A DNA stretch of 26,655 nucleotides from CAZTWC01 sp964617105 [NCBI: uncultured Myxococcia bacterium] (GCA_964617105.1 CAZTWC010000016.1:1-26655), one strand, 5' to 3'. Shown: positions 7,354 through 16,546, counted from the first letter of the stretch. The notes: generated by a model from the sequence alone, not told the origin. Numbers and translations are program-made.

Positions 7354-8795
7354 ATGAAAGAATTAACTGCAGATATTGTTATAATCGGAGCCGGTACGGC
7401 TGGTTTGAGCGCTTTCAGGGCCGCCCGTAAACATACGAACAGTGTTGTTTTAATTGAGAGTGGTCCCTATGGCACCACCTGTGCAAGAGTGGGCTGTATG
7501 CCCAGCAAACTATTAATCAGTGCGGCCGATGCCGCCCAGGCTGTCAAATCCGCATCCAAATTCGGTGTTCACCTGGTTGAAGAGGCCCGGATTAATGGGC
7601 GTGAGGTTATGGCGCGGGTTAGAAGAGAAAGAGACAGGTTTGTCGGTTTTGTCACCGACTCGATCGATAATTCCATCCCATCTCAATACAAGATCAAGGG
7701 CCAGGCGCGTTTCCTGGATAACTACAATATCCAGGTAGGTGACAACCTAAAAGTGAAAGCCGGCAGAATAGTCATTGCTACCGGCTCATCACCTTCCTTT
7801 CCACCAACTTTCGCTGAATTGGGGGAGCGCCTGATCACTAACGACCAGTTATTTCAGTGGCAGGAGTTACCCGAATCAATAGCGGTTTTTGGGCCGGGTA
7901 TCATCGGGCTGGAGCCCTGCACAGACTGGGAGTTAGAATTCGGATGTTTGGAAGAGGGGGCCAGGTGGGTCCCTTTTTGGATCCAACGATTAGAGACTAT
8001 GCCACCACTCTCTTTGACAGAGAATTCTACCTTGATACCGATGCTGAAGTGAAAAAGATAGAATTGGCCGGAAACAAGGTAAGGATCAATTTTGTTGATA
8101 AAGAAACCAGCAAAGAGTTGGAAGAAAAATTCGACTACCTCCTGGCTGCCACTGGCCGGAAACCTAATGTTGCCCAGTTAGGTCTGAATAAAACAGACCT
8201 GAACCTGGATGAACGCTCAATCCCCATATTCAACCCTTATACCATGCAGTGCGGTGACTCCAATATCTTTATCGCCGGTGACGCCAATAATGATCGGCCT
8301 TTGCTCCACGAGGCGGCTGACGAAGGTCGTATCGCTGGAGACAATGCCGGTCGGTTTCCCAATATACGGGCCGGAAACAGGCGGGCTCATCTGGCGGTGG
8401 TGTTCACTGAGCCCCAAATGGCGGTGGTTGGCTGCAATTATCGCCAGTTAACCAGTCAGGGGACAGAATGCTTCCGCACTGGAGAAGTGTCTTTCGAGAA
8501 CCAGGGGCGCAGCAGAGTGATCCTGAAAAATAAAGGGCTTATGCACCTTTATGGCGAGCCTGGGAGCGGGCGGTTTCTGGGAGCGGAATTGATTGCCCCG
8601 GCTGCTGAGCACCTGGCCCACTTACTTGCCTGGGCGCTGCAAAACAAGATGACAGTGTCTCAGATGCTGGAGATGCCATTTTATCATCCAGTGATCGAAG
8701 AAGGCCTGCGTACGGGCCTCCGAGACCTGAACCACAAACTCAAAATCGGTTCTGCCTATGATCAGCGCTGTCTGGATTGCGGTCCAGGAGTCTAA
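7354..8795 (+). pseudogene. Flavoprotein disulfide reductase (dihydrolipoamide dehydrogenase-like), frameshifted
   Basis: Two overlapping frames together make one class I pyridine nucleotide-disulfide oxidoreductase. The first frame (7354 to about 7914) has the FAD motif IIGAGTAGLS, the redox pair in TTCARVGCMPSK (Cys43, Cys48), the ATG motif IATGSSPS and the start of the NAD site FGPGIIGLE. The second frame (about 7914 to 8795) resumes at ALHRLGVRIRMFGRGGQ and continues through IFIAGDAN, the dimer interface and the catalytic histidine in YHPVIEEG. Family alignments carry about three more residues between GLE and ALHRLG, so a loss of about 10 bases at 7912-7916 explains the shift. Both halves are otherwise well conserved, so the event is recent or an assembly error. 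The native protein would have reduced glutathione, lipoamide or a related disulfide for the upstream peroxidase. Confidence 0.85.
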
Positions 8796-8800
8796 TATTT

Positions 8801-9193
8801 TTAATCCGCAGCAATTAACTTGTAAAGCGGTCTTTCTCCTTTAATACCTTTCAGTTCAAAGTCACCAGCCTTCTCAAATAAATTCCCCTCCAGATAGTTG
8901 GCCACATCGCCAAACCCCTATTTCCAACCCAAAGCCGAGAGCCAATCGACCTGTCCAGAATCCCAAGAGTAATCAATAGTTGCTTCACCCCATCCAATCT
9001 TGACTAGTTTAGCGATTTGCATTCCTTCCCAGGCGGTGGTTCCCTGGTTGCGGCCATTTAGATGGGGTGATAAATTATCTATACCCCTAAAATGACAAAC
9101 CTGCCTTCGCGGCATGAACCTGGTTAATTCGTCACGAGTTAATACTTTTTGCTGACATCGATGAAATCTATTATTGGAAACAATTTGTTTTGA
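8801..9193 (-). pseudogene. C-terminal remnant, probably adenylate/guanylate cyclase-type regulator
   Basis: One minus-strand frame is open from 9193 to a stop at 8801-8803, except for a TAG at 8918-8920. After that stop the frame reads FGDVANYLEG, then GDFELKGIKGERPLYKL. This resembles the last segment of class III nucleotide cyclase domains, where FELKG is followed by a short strand ending in LYRL or similar. The part before the stop (LTRDELTRFMPRRQV, TTAWEGMQIAKLV) is not recognised. No catalytic cyclase residues and no convincing start are present. It is best read as the decayed 3' end of a larger gene whose rest is lost. The cyclase assignment rests on the tail alone and is moderate to weak. 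Confidence 0.45.
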
Positions 9194-9476
9194 TTACCAC
9201 TAAAATTAGCGCTACGAGCTGGTAATAGATCTTAAAAATTTATTCAGCCTGCAGCGGAGAACCAGTGCACCCGGGTTGGCCTCGAGGTTGAAATTTGCCA
9301 CATGTCGAAAGCCTCCTTTTGAGTTCCGGTTGACATTACGACTTAATTTTTATAAAATTAAAGAAATTTGGGATATTTAGTAAAAACTAGATTGAACTGC
9401 CGATATGGATATTACATTCTTAATCATTAAATATATCTTAACTTGAACTTGTGTAATTGCTCAATTGAGGTGAAAT
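9194..9476. other. Non-coding interval upstream of the lipoprotein pair
   Basis: I find no supported gene in this 283-base stretch. It holds the promoter candidate at 9330-9358. The rest is AT-rich on its right side, with short palindromes such as CAATTG and no terminator-like stem. Confidence 0.5.
9330..9358 (+). promoter_or_regulatory. Strong sigma70-like promoter candidate
   Basis: A perfect TTGACA (9330-9335) is followed after exactly 17 bases by TAAAAT (9353-9358, five of six to consensus). It points toward the lipoprotein gene starting at 9477 and would leave a leader of roughly 110 bases. This is the best promoter match seen in the window. Confidence 0.65.
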
Positions 9477-9962
9477 GTGATAAAAAAAACAATACTAATT
9501 GTGATGGTTTTGGGGTTGCTGGCTAACTGTCAACAACCGACATCTGGTCTAAATCCCACTGTCGGGGACATAACGGGAACATGGTTTTTGCATGGCCAAC
9601 TAGTGCATAGCGAATGTGACCACAATTATCCGACTTCAGAGACTGATTTTAGAGAAAATCTGAGTTTCCCTTATGGCCGTACCCCCGTAATTTTCGATGC
9701 TAGTGAAGATAACATCAGGATAACGTCGCAAAATGGACAAAAGACTGAATATCTTGTACAGGGTTCCAGATGGTTACACAGTGAGGTCGTAAATGCTGCT
9801 CCTGGCACCTTAACCTTGGAAAGCCGTTGGACTATCAGCGGACATTCCCAAAATAAATTGATATCTCTTTTCGAGTTACAGTTAAATCTAAAACAGGATA
9901 AAGATAAGGGGAGCAAAAAGATCTGCTCGGCCATTTTCCATGTGAAAGGAGCCCGTCAATGA
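9477..9962 (+). CDS. Uncharacterised lipoprotein
   Basis: This 161-residue predicted lipoprotein starts at GTG 9477, with GAGG a few bases upstream. The signal peptide ends in LLANC, so the mature protein would be lipid-anchored at Cys19. The mature part begins with a short Gly/Thr-rich segment (VGDITGTWFLHGQL) typical of small beta-barrel or lipocalin-like folds, but no family was recognised. Two cysteines (SECDHN and KKICSA) could pair. The stop overlaps the start of the next gene in an ATGA arrangement, so the two proteins are translationally coupled and probably act together in the envelope. Expression is likely driven from the promoter at 9330. Confidence 0.75.
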   Translation: MIKKTILIVMVLGLLANCQQPTSGLNPTVGDITGTWFLHGQLVHSECDHNYPTSETDFRENLSFPYGRTPVIFDASEDNIRITSQNGQKTEYLVQGSRWLHSEVVNAAPGTLTLESRWTISGHSQNKLISLFELQLNLKQDKDKGSKKICSAIFHVKGARQ

Positions 9963-10858
9963 GATTTCGCACTTTGATTTTCGTCAGTTTTATTCTTTTA
10001 TTTATAGCAACTTGTGGCTGGAAAGAGGTACAAGGAATAGGTTTTCTAGTTTGGTCAGATGACGATGTTGAGCAAGCCTATGTTCATTCTACCTGGGAGA
10101 CTGAAACTAGTCTCTTTGGTGTTATGGAGGGCGCAAAAGTTAGAAATGTTAGGCACAGTCTAATATTACAAATACAAAAATCAGATGGGTCCAAACGACG
10201 TGCGCTTTATAGCAATGCTCCAGGATCAGGAGGAGGCGACTTATATTATATGCGCAGCCAGGGTTATGTAATAATGGAGTTTGCTGACAATTCGGGCAGG
10301 TATTTTGAAAAAATCAGCCTCAATGGCCAACGACAAGTAGTTGGCGAAAAAATTACCCAACAGAAACTCTGCGATGATTATGATATAATTCCCTCTCCCA
10401 ACGGTGAAGTATTAGCGGCTGTTAAGCATGTAGTCCCGAATCCGTATAATCCATCACCAACTGGTGAAATGCAGATCAAATGTGGTAACGGAACTGTTAG
10501 TGTTGAGTTTTTCAATGCTCATAACCTTAATCGCCTGGCTGGACCTTTTACCTGGAATATTACCGGTCTTATGGAAGCAGTTTGGTCACCAGCACAAGAG
10601 TTGTTCATTGTTACTGGTGACGAAGCCTCTGGGATAGAGCCTCAAGGTGGAGCACATACGCTTACAGGCAATGTCAATGTTTGGAAAATAGATCCCAACA
10701 GTGGGAGTGGGCCTGTTACAGGCGCTTTACCCTCGTGTCTATACCCCAAAACCACCAGTAGCAACGTCTCGGCGGCAGGGGTAAAAATCGGTCCTGGACC
10801 CGTTAATGATCCCGTTAAGGTAATTTCAACAAATGCCACATCTTTCGGTTGCAACTAG
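9959..10858 (+). CDS. Uncharacterised lipoprotein, possible beta-propeller
   Basis: This 299-residue protein starts at an ATG overlapping the previous stop by four bases, with AAAGGAG upstream. The N-terminus is a lipoprotein signal ending FIATC (Cys19). The mature part is beta-rich, with segments such as LYYMRSQGYVIMEFADNSG, DDYDIIPSPNGEVLAAV and MEAVWSPAQELFIVTGD, which recall WD40/TolB-like propeller blades. No specific family or catalytic motif was recognised. A glycine/proline-rich tail ends in SFGCN with a cysteine near the terminus. Coupling to the upstream lipoprotein suggests a two-part surface complex (inference). Confidence 0.75.
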   Translation: MRFRTLIFVSFILLFIATCGWKEVQGIGFLVWSDDDVEQAYVHSTWETETSLFGVMEGAKVRNVRHSLILQIQKSDGSKRRALYSNAPGSGGGDLYYMRSQGYVIMEFADNSGRYFEKISLNGQRQVVGEKITQQKLCDDYDIIPSPNGEVLAAVKHVVPNPYNPSPTGEMQIKCGNGTVSVEFFNAHNLNRLAGPFTWNITGLMEAVWSPAQELFIVTGDEASGIEPQGGAHTLTGNVNVWKIDPNSGSGPVTGALPSCLYPKTTSSNVSAAGVKIGPGPVNDPVKVISTNATSFGCN

Positions 10859-11173
10859 GAAACAAATAGAAACTGATTGAGATCCCTATGTGTTGAGTTT
10901 GTCAACCTGGTTTGGCCCCATTTGATCTTTTATTTTGGCCCCACTCTGTACCTTCATAGTGTATGTAACCCCCTAAGGGAGCCAATAGGAATCTAGGTTG
11001 CATTTCTTTTGAGATGCGGCCTTTTTTCGTTGCCAGCCCTGGTTGTATTCGGCAATGATGTCGAAGGGTTGGCGTTGGCCGTCCACCAAAGGGGGCAGAA
11101 TTTCGTTGCTATATCTTTGCCAATATCTTAATCTTATAAAAAATAATTTATCAAAAGTATAACGGAGGAAATA
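10859..11173. other. Intergenic interval with insertion-sequence-like scraps
   Basis: No intact gene is present. TTTGGCCCCA occurs twice as a direct repeat, at 10911-10920 and 10934-10943, a 23-base period that resembles the repeated terminal sites of IS21-type elements. On the minus strand a frame ending at TAG 10973-10975 reads ILPPLVDGQRQPFDIIAEYN and RKKAASQKK with no usable start. It may be the tail of a mobile-element protein, but I could not name the family. At the right end GGAGG precedes the next gene's ATG. Confidence 0.35.
10911..10943. repeat. Direct repeat TTTGGCCCCA x2 (IS21-like end?)
   Basis: Two exact 10-base copies lie 23 bases apart, start to start. IS21-family elements carry several such direct repeats at their ends as transposase-binding sites. 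No istA or istB homology is visible beside it, so this would be a solo end left by deletion. Confidence 0.35.
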
Positions 11174-11947
11174 ATGAAAAATGTGTTAGAAATCTGCCTG
11201 ATATTGTTTCTAACTCTGGTTATGACGAATTGCAGTGGCGACAAAGCAGAAAGTATCTGCACTCCAGATGCAATACAGGATTGTATCTGTACTGCAGACG
11301 GCGAAGGTGTCCAAACATGTAGCGAGGATGGTACAGGATGGCAAGATTGTAAATGTAAAGTTGTTAACGTTAACAGTGATGGCAGCGACGGGGGTAGTGT
11401 CTCAGACGACAAAGACACCGAGGGAAATGATTCTGCCTTCGATGCAGTTACCTTAACCGTTTCAGCAAGTCCGGCAAATTTGACTGCGGATGGTCATAGT
11501 ACCAGCATTATAACCGCTATAATTACTGATGCAAAGGGCAATCCGGTTATAAATGGGACTACTTGCAATTTTTCTACAAATGATGGGGAATTAAGTGCCT
11601 TAACTGCAACAACGACCCAGGGCGTTGCTACAGTAACATATACCGCTCCCAATTATGTCCCAAGTGGTGGAAGTACTACCATAACTGCTGAAACAACAAA
11701 TTCAATAAAAAATTCAACTGTTATGACATTGATCGGCTCTCAAATTGATAGTATTTCCCTTGCTGCCAGTCTCACCAGTTTGCCTGCAGATGGAACCAGC
11801 ACTGCAAATATTATAGCAACGGTTTCTGCCCCTGGTGGATCAAGTGCTCCCGATGGAACCACTGTAACCTTTTCCATCTATAAATTTTCTGTACCTGACA
11901 CATCAGGAGGAAGTATAACCTCTTCTGTAAATACTTCCGCTTGGTGA
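11174..11947 (+). CDS. Large surface lipoprotein, 5' part (Cys-rich head and Big_1-like domains); frame broken at 3' end
   Basis: GGAGG lies just upstream of the ATG at 11174. The signal peptide ends LVMTNC (Cys20), predicting a lipoprotein. A short head with seven or more cysteines follows (CTPDAIQDCIC, VQTC, WQDCKC), like the cysteine-rich heads of deltaproteobacterial surface lipoproteins. An acidic Ser/Gly/Asp linker leads into two Ig-like modules of the Big_1 (invasin/intimin) type, at about 90-180 and 190-257, each starting with a pattern such as SLPADGTSTANIIATV. The frame hits TGA at 11945-11947 inside the second module, and the same domain continues in the next frame from 11931. This is therefore the first part of one broken gene of about 1,160 codons. 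Adhesion or surface-stalk roles are typical of such modules. Confidence 0.75.
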   Translation: MKNVLEICLILFLTLVMTNCSGDKAESICTPDAIQDCICTADGEGVQTCSEDGTGWQDCKCKVVNVNSDGSDGGSVSDDKDTEGNDSAFDAVTLTVSASPANLTADGHSTSIITAIITDAKGNPVINGTTCNFSTNDGELSALTATTTQGVATVTYTAPNYVPSGGSTTITAETTNSIKNSTVMTLIGSQIDSISLAASLTSLPADGTSTANIIATVSAPGGSSAPDGTTVTFSIYKFSVPDTSGGSITSSVNTSAW

Positions 11948-14657
11948 AGAATTTAGTATTGCAGCGGCATTTAAAAATATCTCCGGCCTTCGTGATTTAG
12001 GTCTCAAGGATACTATTACAGTTTTTGTAGGTGATCATTATGGTAATGCAATTTCTGATAATACGGCCATCTCTTTCAAAACTTACAATACAGGTGGTCT
12101 TTTTTCACCGACAAATACAGGAACAACAACAGGAGGTATTGCTACTGCAAGGTTGCAGTCAACCAGCAACCCCACACCTTCAGAAGGATTTTTAACCGTT
12201 ACTGCTGAGGCAAATAATGGTGGTAGAACTACATATATTACCAGCCTTGCCATTGTTCAGGGAGCAGACCCGGGCAGGCATATTTTATATGCGGGAACTA
12301 ATGGAGGGGGAATTTATAAATCAACCAATTCAGGGGTCAGTTGGCGTTCCGTCAGCAGATCAACGTCCAGTATAAAAATGAATCTAATTGACCCATATAT
12401 CAATGATATTGCCATTAAAGCCGATAATAAAAATGTCATATATGCAGCCACAGGTTATCTGGGAGAGGGAAATGTTTATCGCAGCATGGATGGTGGAGGG
12501 AACTGGAATAGTGACAATACAGAAGAATGGCAGGGTATGTTCAGTTCAAATTGGCCAGTTGATAAAGATGGAAATGCCATCCCATCAATGTCCCAGGTTT
12601 TAACCATTTTAACCGATAGCACTGGAGATTATTTATGGTTTGGCACCAATGGAACCGGGGTTTTTTATTCTCCTGACGGCGAAAAGTTTATTCAGGCAAC
12701 TTCAAATTTGACCACGGGAAAGGTTGTTAGAGATTTGGTTAGAGCCACAGGCAACGGATCAACAGCAACTTTATATGCTGGCACCACAAATGGAATTTAT
12801 AAAAGTACAGATGGAGCTCAAACATGGGCTAAAAGAACATCCTTTATTGGTGAAAATGTAAATGTTCTTGAATTACATCCAGATGACCCAACTAAGGTGA
12901 TTTATGTGGGCACGGAAGATGCCGGGTTTTTTTACAGCGTAAATGGCGGAACAACCTGGACGCCATATAATCAAGGCTTGGGTTATGGACTAAATGCAAC
13001 CATTCCGGAACCGGCTTCAAGCAATACAGGAAATGGAGCCATGAGTTCAGTTACGGTTTCAAAAAATACTCTTACCGAAGATTGGACTGTTACCTGCTCA
13101 ACAGCCGGTGGCCTTGGAACCGGTAAATTTTTAGTTACTGGAAGTGTTTCAGGAATTCAAGGCTCTGCAACAGTTGGCAATCAATTTATCTCAACAAATC
13201 ATTTTGTCTCTTTTACTATCACCAGCGGTAACATCAAATTTGCTTTAAATGATTCATTTACCTTTAAAACAACAAGGGATCCTGGTAAAAAAATCAAAGA
13301 TTTGCTTGTCTTTGATACTGGTGGAGCAAGTGACCGATTGTATGCAATAACAAATTTTATCGGTTCAGATGAAGCCCATGCAGTTGGCCAGGTTTATTAT
13401 TTAGATATCAATCCTAACACTTTCCTCCCTTCTGCCCAATGGTCTCAAGCTAATGCTGGCCTACCTCAATATGATCCACCCGATGATATAACCCTATTTC
13501 CACAGCATCTATTTTTAACAGATAATCAAACTGCCCCAGATTACCTGTTTATTGGCGGTGAAGGCATTAATTTTTATAAAGCAACCACTGGCATAACAAC
13601 AGGCGTCCCAAACTGGACTCAAAGCAAAACAGGTCTATCAAATCTAATTATGGCAAGAATGCCCCTTCTTTTTACCGGTGAATGCCCTATGGAGTTGACT
13701 GCTTATGGAATTGCGACAACAGCAGTTGAAAAAACGGGGGGTAATACCGGAAATGGCTCAATTAGTAGAATTACAGGCTCTTCAGAGACCGTTGGCCCCT
13801 TAATTACGGATTATTGGACTGTAACTTTTACTTCACCATGGGTGTTTACTGTTACAGGCTTAAATTCTGGTGCTCAAGCCTGTGGTGGTATAACCTGTAC
13901 AATTGATAGCGCAACAGGAAAAATTAAATATATTACCGATAATAATACCATGGGTTTTACAATTGAAAATGGTACCACCGATTTTGCAGTTGGAGACCAG
14001 TTTACATTTTATACGAAACGCAGCAATAGAGTATCTAGTGCAACTACCCCCATTGCTATTGCAGGAAATACAGGCAATGGAACAATAGGTGCCGTTACAA
14101 CAGGTACCAATACAAAAACTGAAGAATGGACAGTTTTCTTTACCTCAACTACGGCTTTTACTGTAACGGGAACCACCTCCGGTTTACAATCCAACAATGG
14201 AACCTTTATTGACGGAAATCATACTACAAGTGTAACCAGTTATAGGTCTGATAACAGTGAAGTAAGTTTTACAGTTACCAATGGCAGCAAAATTTTTGTG
14301 CCAGGTGATTCATTTACTTTTTCTACTGCTGAAAGTACCTTGGGAACAGTATGGTATACAACCTATATTCAGGATGCCAACGGAAATCCACCCATTGGTA
14401 CAACAGAATATCAAGTTACTCATTATGTAGCGGCATTAGATAAAACTTATACCTTAAAACGGGTTGTATATCCTGATACTTATACTTACCAAGGGACATA
14501 CCGGGATAGAGCAAACGCAGTTACAAATTGGCCATTTATAATAACAGGATCTGTTTCAACTAATGACACCATTACACATACATATACACCTAAATGCGGT
14601 TATGAGGTTCCTGGTTGCTCTGGTTCTGCAACTTCAAAGATGTATGGCCCTTTCTAA
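11931..14657 (+). pseudogene. Large surface lipoprotein, 3' part: Ig end, Asp-box propeller and three repeat domains
   Basis: The frame opens at 11931, directly inside the Ig-like module begun by the previous entry (EEFSIAAAFKNISG, VFVGDHYGNAIS). A one-base insertion or two-base loss near 11937-11945 would explain the break. An isolated internal ATG at 12153 has no clear ribosome site. After the Ig module come beta-propeller repeats with Asp-boxes (STNSGVSW, SMDGGGNW, STDGAQTW, VNGGTTW), as in BNR/sortilin/Ycf48-like propellers. Three copies of a repeat of about 85-90 residues follow (13020-13281, 13740-14028, 14063-14336), each starting NTGNG and ending GDxFTFxT. The C-terminus ends in a short module with two cysteines. 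No transmembrane anchor is visible, fitting attachment through the N-terminal lipid. Confidence 0.75.
13020..14336 (+). repeat. Three diverged copies of an unnamed domain of about 85-90 residues
   Basis: Copies at 13020-13281, 13740-14028 and 14063-14336 share NTGNG at the start, a WTV plus FTVTG core, an SG[ILA]Q turn, an SFT[IV]-type strand and a terminal DSFTFKT, DQFTFYT or DSFTFST. The first two are separated by a propeller-like spacer; the last two are nearly adjacent. The domain is beta-rich, and I do not recognise a named family. Confidence 0.7.
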
Positions 14658-14658
14658 T

Positions 14659-14913
14659 TTAATGAGTTAAGGGGTATTGAAGCACAAGCAAAAGGCTTAG
14701 TTCCCCTTCCAGCAGCAAAAATAGTTCAGGGCAATCGTGTTCCTCCAACTCCTCTATTTGCCCGACTGAAGTTGCGGCCGGGGAATATACGCCTATCCGG
14801 TAGTTGCCAGTATCTCCGCAGAGCACCTGCCATATCTGGTCCGTTTCTATCTCTAAAAAACTATTGGCTGGAAATTCTGGAAAAGAGGGTCTGGTGGTTT
14901 CAACTTTTTTCAT
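14659..14913 (-). CDS. Cupin-like protein fragment
   Basis: This 84-codon frame starts at ATG 14913, with AGGA about 6 bases upstream. It runs through WQVLCGDTGNYRIGVYSP to EHDCPELFLLLEGELSLLL, a pattern typical of the first cupin motif region (His, then Glu, then GE). After that the sequence ends in LQYPLTH with no further cupin strand, so the 3' half is probably lost at a junction near 14680-14700. It lies 50 bases downstream of the creatininase-family fragment on the same strand, so the two were once an operon. Cupins bind a metal or small ligand; function here is unknown and the stump is probably inactive. Confidence 0.45.
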   Translation of the reverse strand: MKKVETTRPSFPEFPANSFLEIETDQIWQVLCGDTGNYRIGVYSPAATSVGQIEELEEHDCPELFLLLEGELSLLLVLQYPLTH

Positions 14914-14963
14914 ATGCTGTCCTGGTTCACTCGTGTCTGTCCAAGAATTTGCTTCGTCGCCAT

Positions 14964-15746
14964 TTAATCCTTTTTAGGTAACGGCCACTTAAAAAATTTC
15001 ATCATCAATCGCTCCAAAACCGAGCTGTTTAGTAGTTTGCGGTATTTCCACAAGGGCGAATGGCAATCCATCTTATTTCCCTGGTGGATAAACTCAACTA
15101 CCAATTGGGCACAAGTCTGGGACAAATGTTCCAACAGGTCCCGCCCCGCTTCTGCAGAGGCCAGGGCTGGATAGCCATGATAGTTAAAACTACGGTAATA
15201 GTCCAGTTTACGAGCCAATTCTGCGATTTCGGCCACAGAGGACAGCACTCCCTGCCACAGTGGTGCTTTGCCGGAAGTGCAACAATCATCTTCGCGGACT
15301 GGAGAAGATGTAGCCTTATCTGTTCTCTTCTCTGTTAAAGGCTCCAGGGTATTCCATATTTGTTTTACCAATTTTGGATATAGATGAACGGCCAAACTGG
15401 TTTCAATAAAACCGGCATGAAAATCGCTGAGTAACTGCTGATGGGTAATCTTGCATCCACGGGTATTTTTTATCCCCTGCATCAGAAAATCCTGCTCATC
15501 TACACGGGCTATTGCCATGGAAAATAGAGAGCCCGTAGGCTGGCCGAATTCATTGGCAATCAGGTCTGCCGCCTCTTCCAGGGCGCAAATATGACGCGGG
15601 CTGGAGTGAAAAGATGAGATCAATAATCTACCAAAACCCTGCTGGGCAAAGGGTTTCAGCAGGTGAAAGGCTGCCTCCCGCACCATTTTTACCGGAAAAT
15701 TGACTGAACCCCGCCAAGGGATACTGTCACCCGTGATGCCCGAAAA
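14964..15746 (-). pseudogene. Creatininase-family amidohydrolase, N-terminally truncated
   Basis: The minus-strand frame is open from a stop at 15747-15749 down to 14964. It holds GITGDSIPWRGSVNFP, FGRLLISSFHSSPRH, GSLFSMAIARVD and the family signature DFHAGFIETSLA. Creatininase-type enzymes are metal-dependent amidohydrolases that open cyclic amides or process peptide cofactors. The normal start, with metal ligands in a GSTEQHGPHLP-type motif, is missing, about 80-100 residues. An internal ATG at 15686 could start a short product, but that would lack the metal site. The C-terminal part beyond the HAG motif is long and unrecognised. With the cupin-like fragment it forms a remnant of a two-gene operon. 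Confidence 0.65.
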
Positions 15747-15875
15747 CTACATCCACCCTGAAATCACTTGATATTTCAAACCCTATCAGTCATGCTAACT
15801 TTCATGAAAATAATACTGGAGATATCATTATTTGTCTGCCTAAATTTTTACCTTTTTTGTTGCTTGCATAAGAGA
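15747..15875. other. Junction between creatininase fragment and transposase tail
   Basis: No gene is supported in this AT-rich stretch. It separates two fragments on opposite strands and probably contains the deletion or insertion junction that removed the start of both. Confidence 0.4.
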
Positions 15876-16121
15876 ATACCACTGCTCAAAGGTTTTTACC
15901 ATCTCTCTAGTCTCTGCCAGGAGTTCTCAGTCTGGTATAACCAGTGGCGACCCCATATGACCCTGGAAGGTGGCCGGCCTGATGACAAATATTTTCTCCA
16001 TGATTGGCGGCCACCGGAGAAAGAGGCCAAAGTAATCCTTGTTGACTTTGAAAATGAAATCGAAAAGCGGTATTTCAAAGCCACCAGGATAACTGGGTAT
16101 AGGTTGAAGAATGCGGCCTGA
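15876..16121 (+). pseudogene. DDE transposase/integrase C-terminal remnant
   Basis: The frame carries WYNQWRPHMTLEGGRPDDKY and ends RITGYRLKNAA before TGA. This is the tail of the integrase core of DDE transposases, where a Tyr-Asn...Arg-Pro-His segment follows the catalytic glutamate. The catalytic DDE residues and everything upstream are absent; the open frame further left, from 15768, is hydrophobic junk. It is a dead fragment of an insertion sequence. The 200 bases after it could include the former IS end. Confidence 0.7.
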
Positions 16122-16333
16122 AAATCGGAGCCTTTTTCCCGACTCTCAATTCCAATTCAATCCGGGGATTGATCTTATCCTGGTTTGGATAGGTTTGGCC
16201 TTTTTAGGATCTTTTCTTGTTGCCGTTGATGCCGACCACAAATTTCCTCAATCAGCCCACTTTCTGCATTCTTTTCTTCTATTTTTCTCCGTCGATTATT
16301 CAGTTTTCAAAGAACTTTGGGCCGTAAAAACGA
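16122..16333. other. Interval between transposase tail and island
   Basis: I see no gene here. The sequence may contain the outer end of the dead insertion sequence. No clear inverted repeat or terminator was found. Confidence 0.35.
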
Positions 16334-16546
16334 CTAATTATTCATGTTTTGTGGTGTCTCGCTGGCGCTTGGCAAGTACAGGTATCCTCCTTTGCAGATA
16401 CGCTCAAACGCCTGACGGTGCGATTTAGTAGGCCGGTACATGGCCATGAGGTCCGCATTTTTCTGCGATTCTTCAAAATTGCTTTTCAATTCCACAAAAT
16501 TTGCGTATCCTGTCTTTAAATTAACCACATCGGCTATTTTACTCAT
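16334..16546 (-). pseudogene. N-terminal stump of an unrecognised island protein
   Basis: The ATG at 16546 overlaps the end of the upstream AlbA_2 gene by eight bases (frame GAT GAG TAA against ATG AGT), so it was translationally coupled. The first 50 or so residues (VNLKTGYANFVELKS, MYRPTKSHRQAFERI) look like a conserved N-terminus of a larger protein. The remaining 18 residues are low in structure and run into the stop at 16334, next to transposase debris. In such loci this position is often held by a large P-loop ATPase, but no P-loop is present here, so that is a guess. It is most likely a gene truncated by deletion or insertion. Confidence 0.5.

Noticed and set aside
8918-9115. Stand-alone 65-residue gene
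   Set aside because: The same frame continues past its stop into cyclase-like sequence, so it is part of a decayed larger gene.
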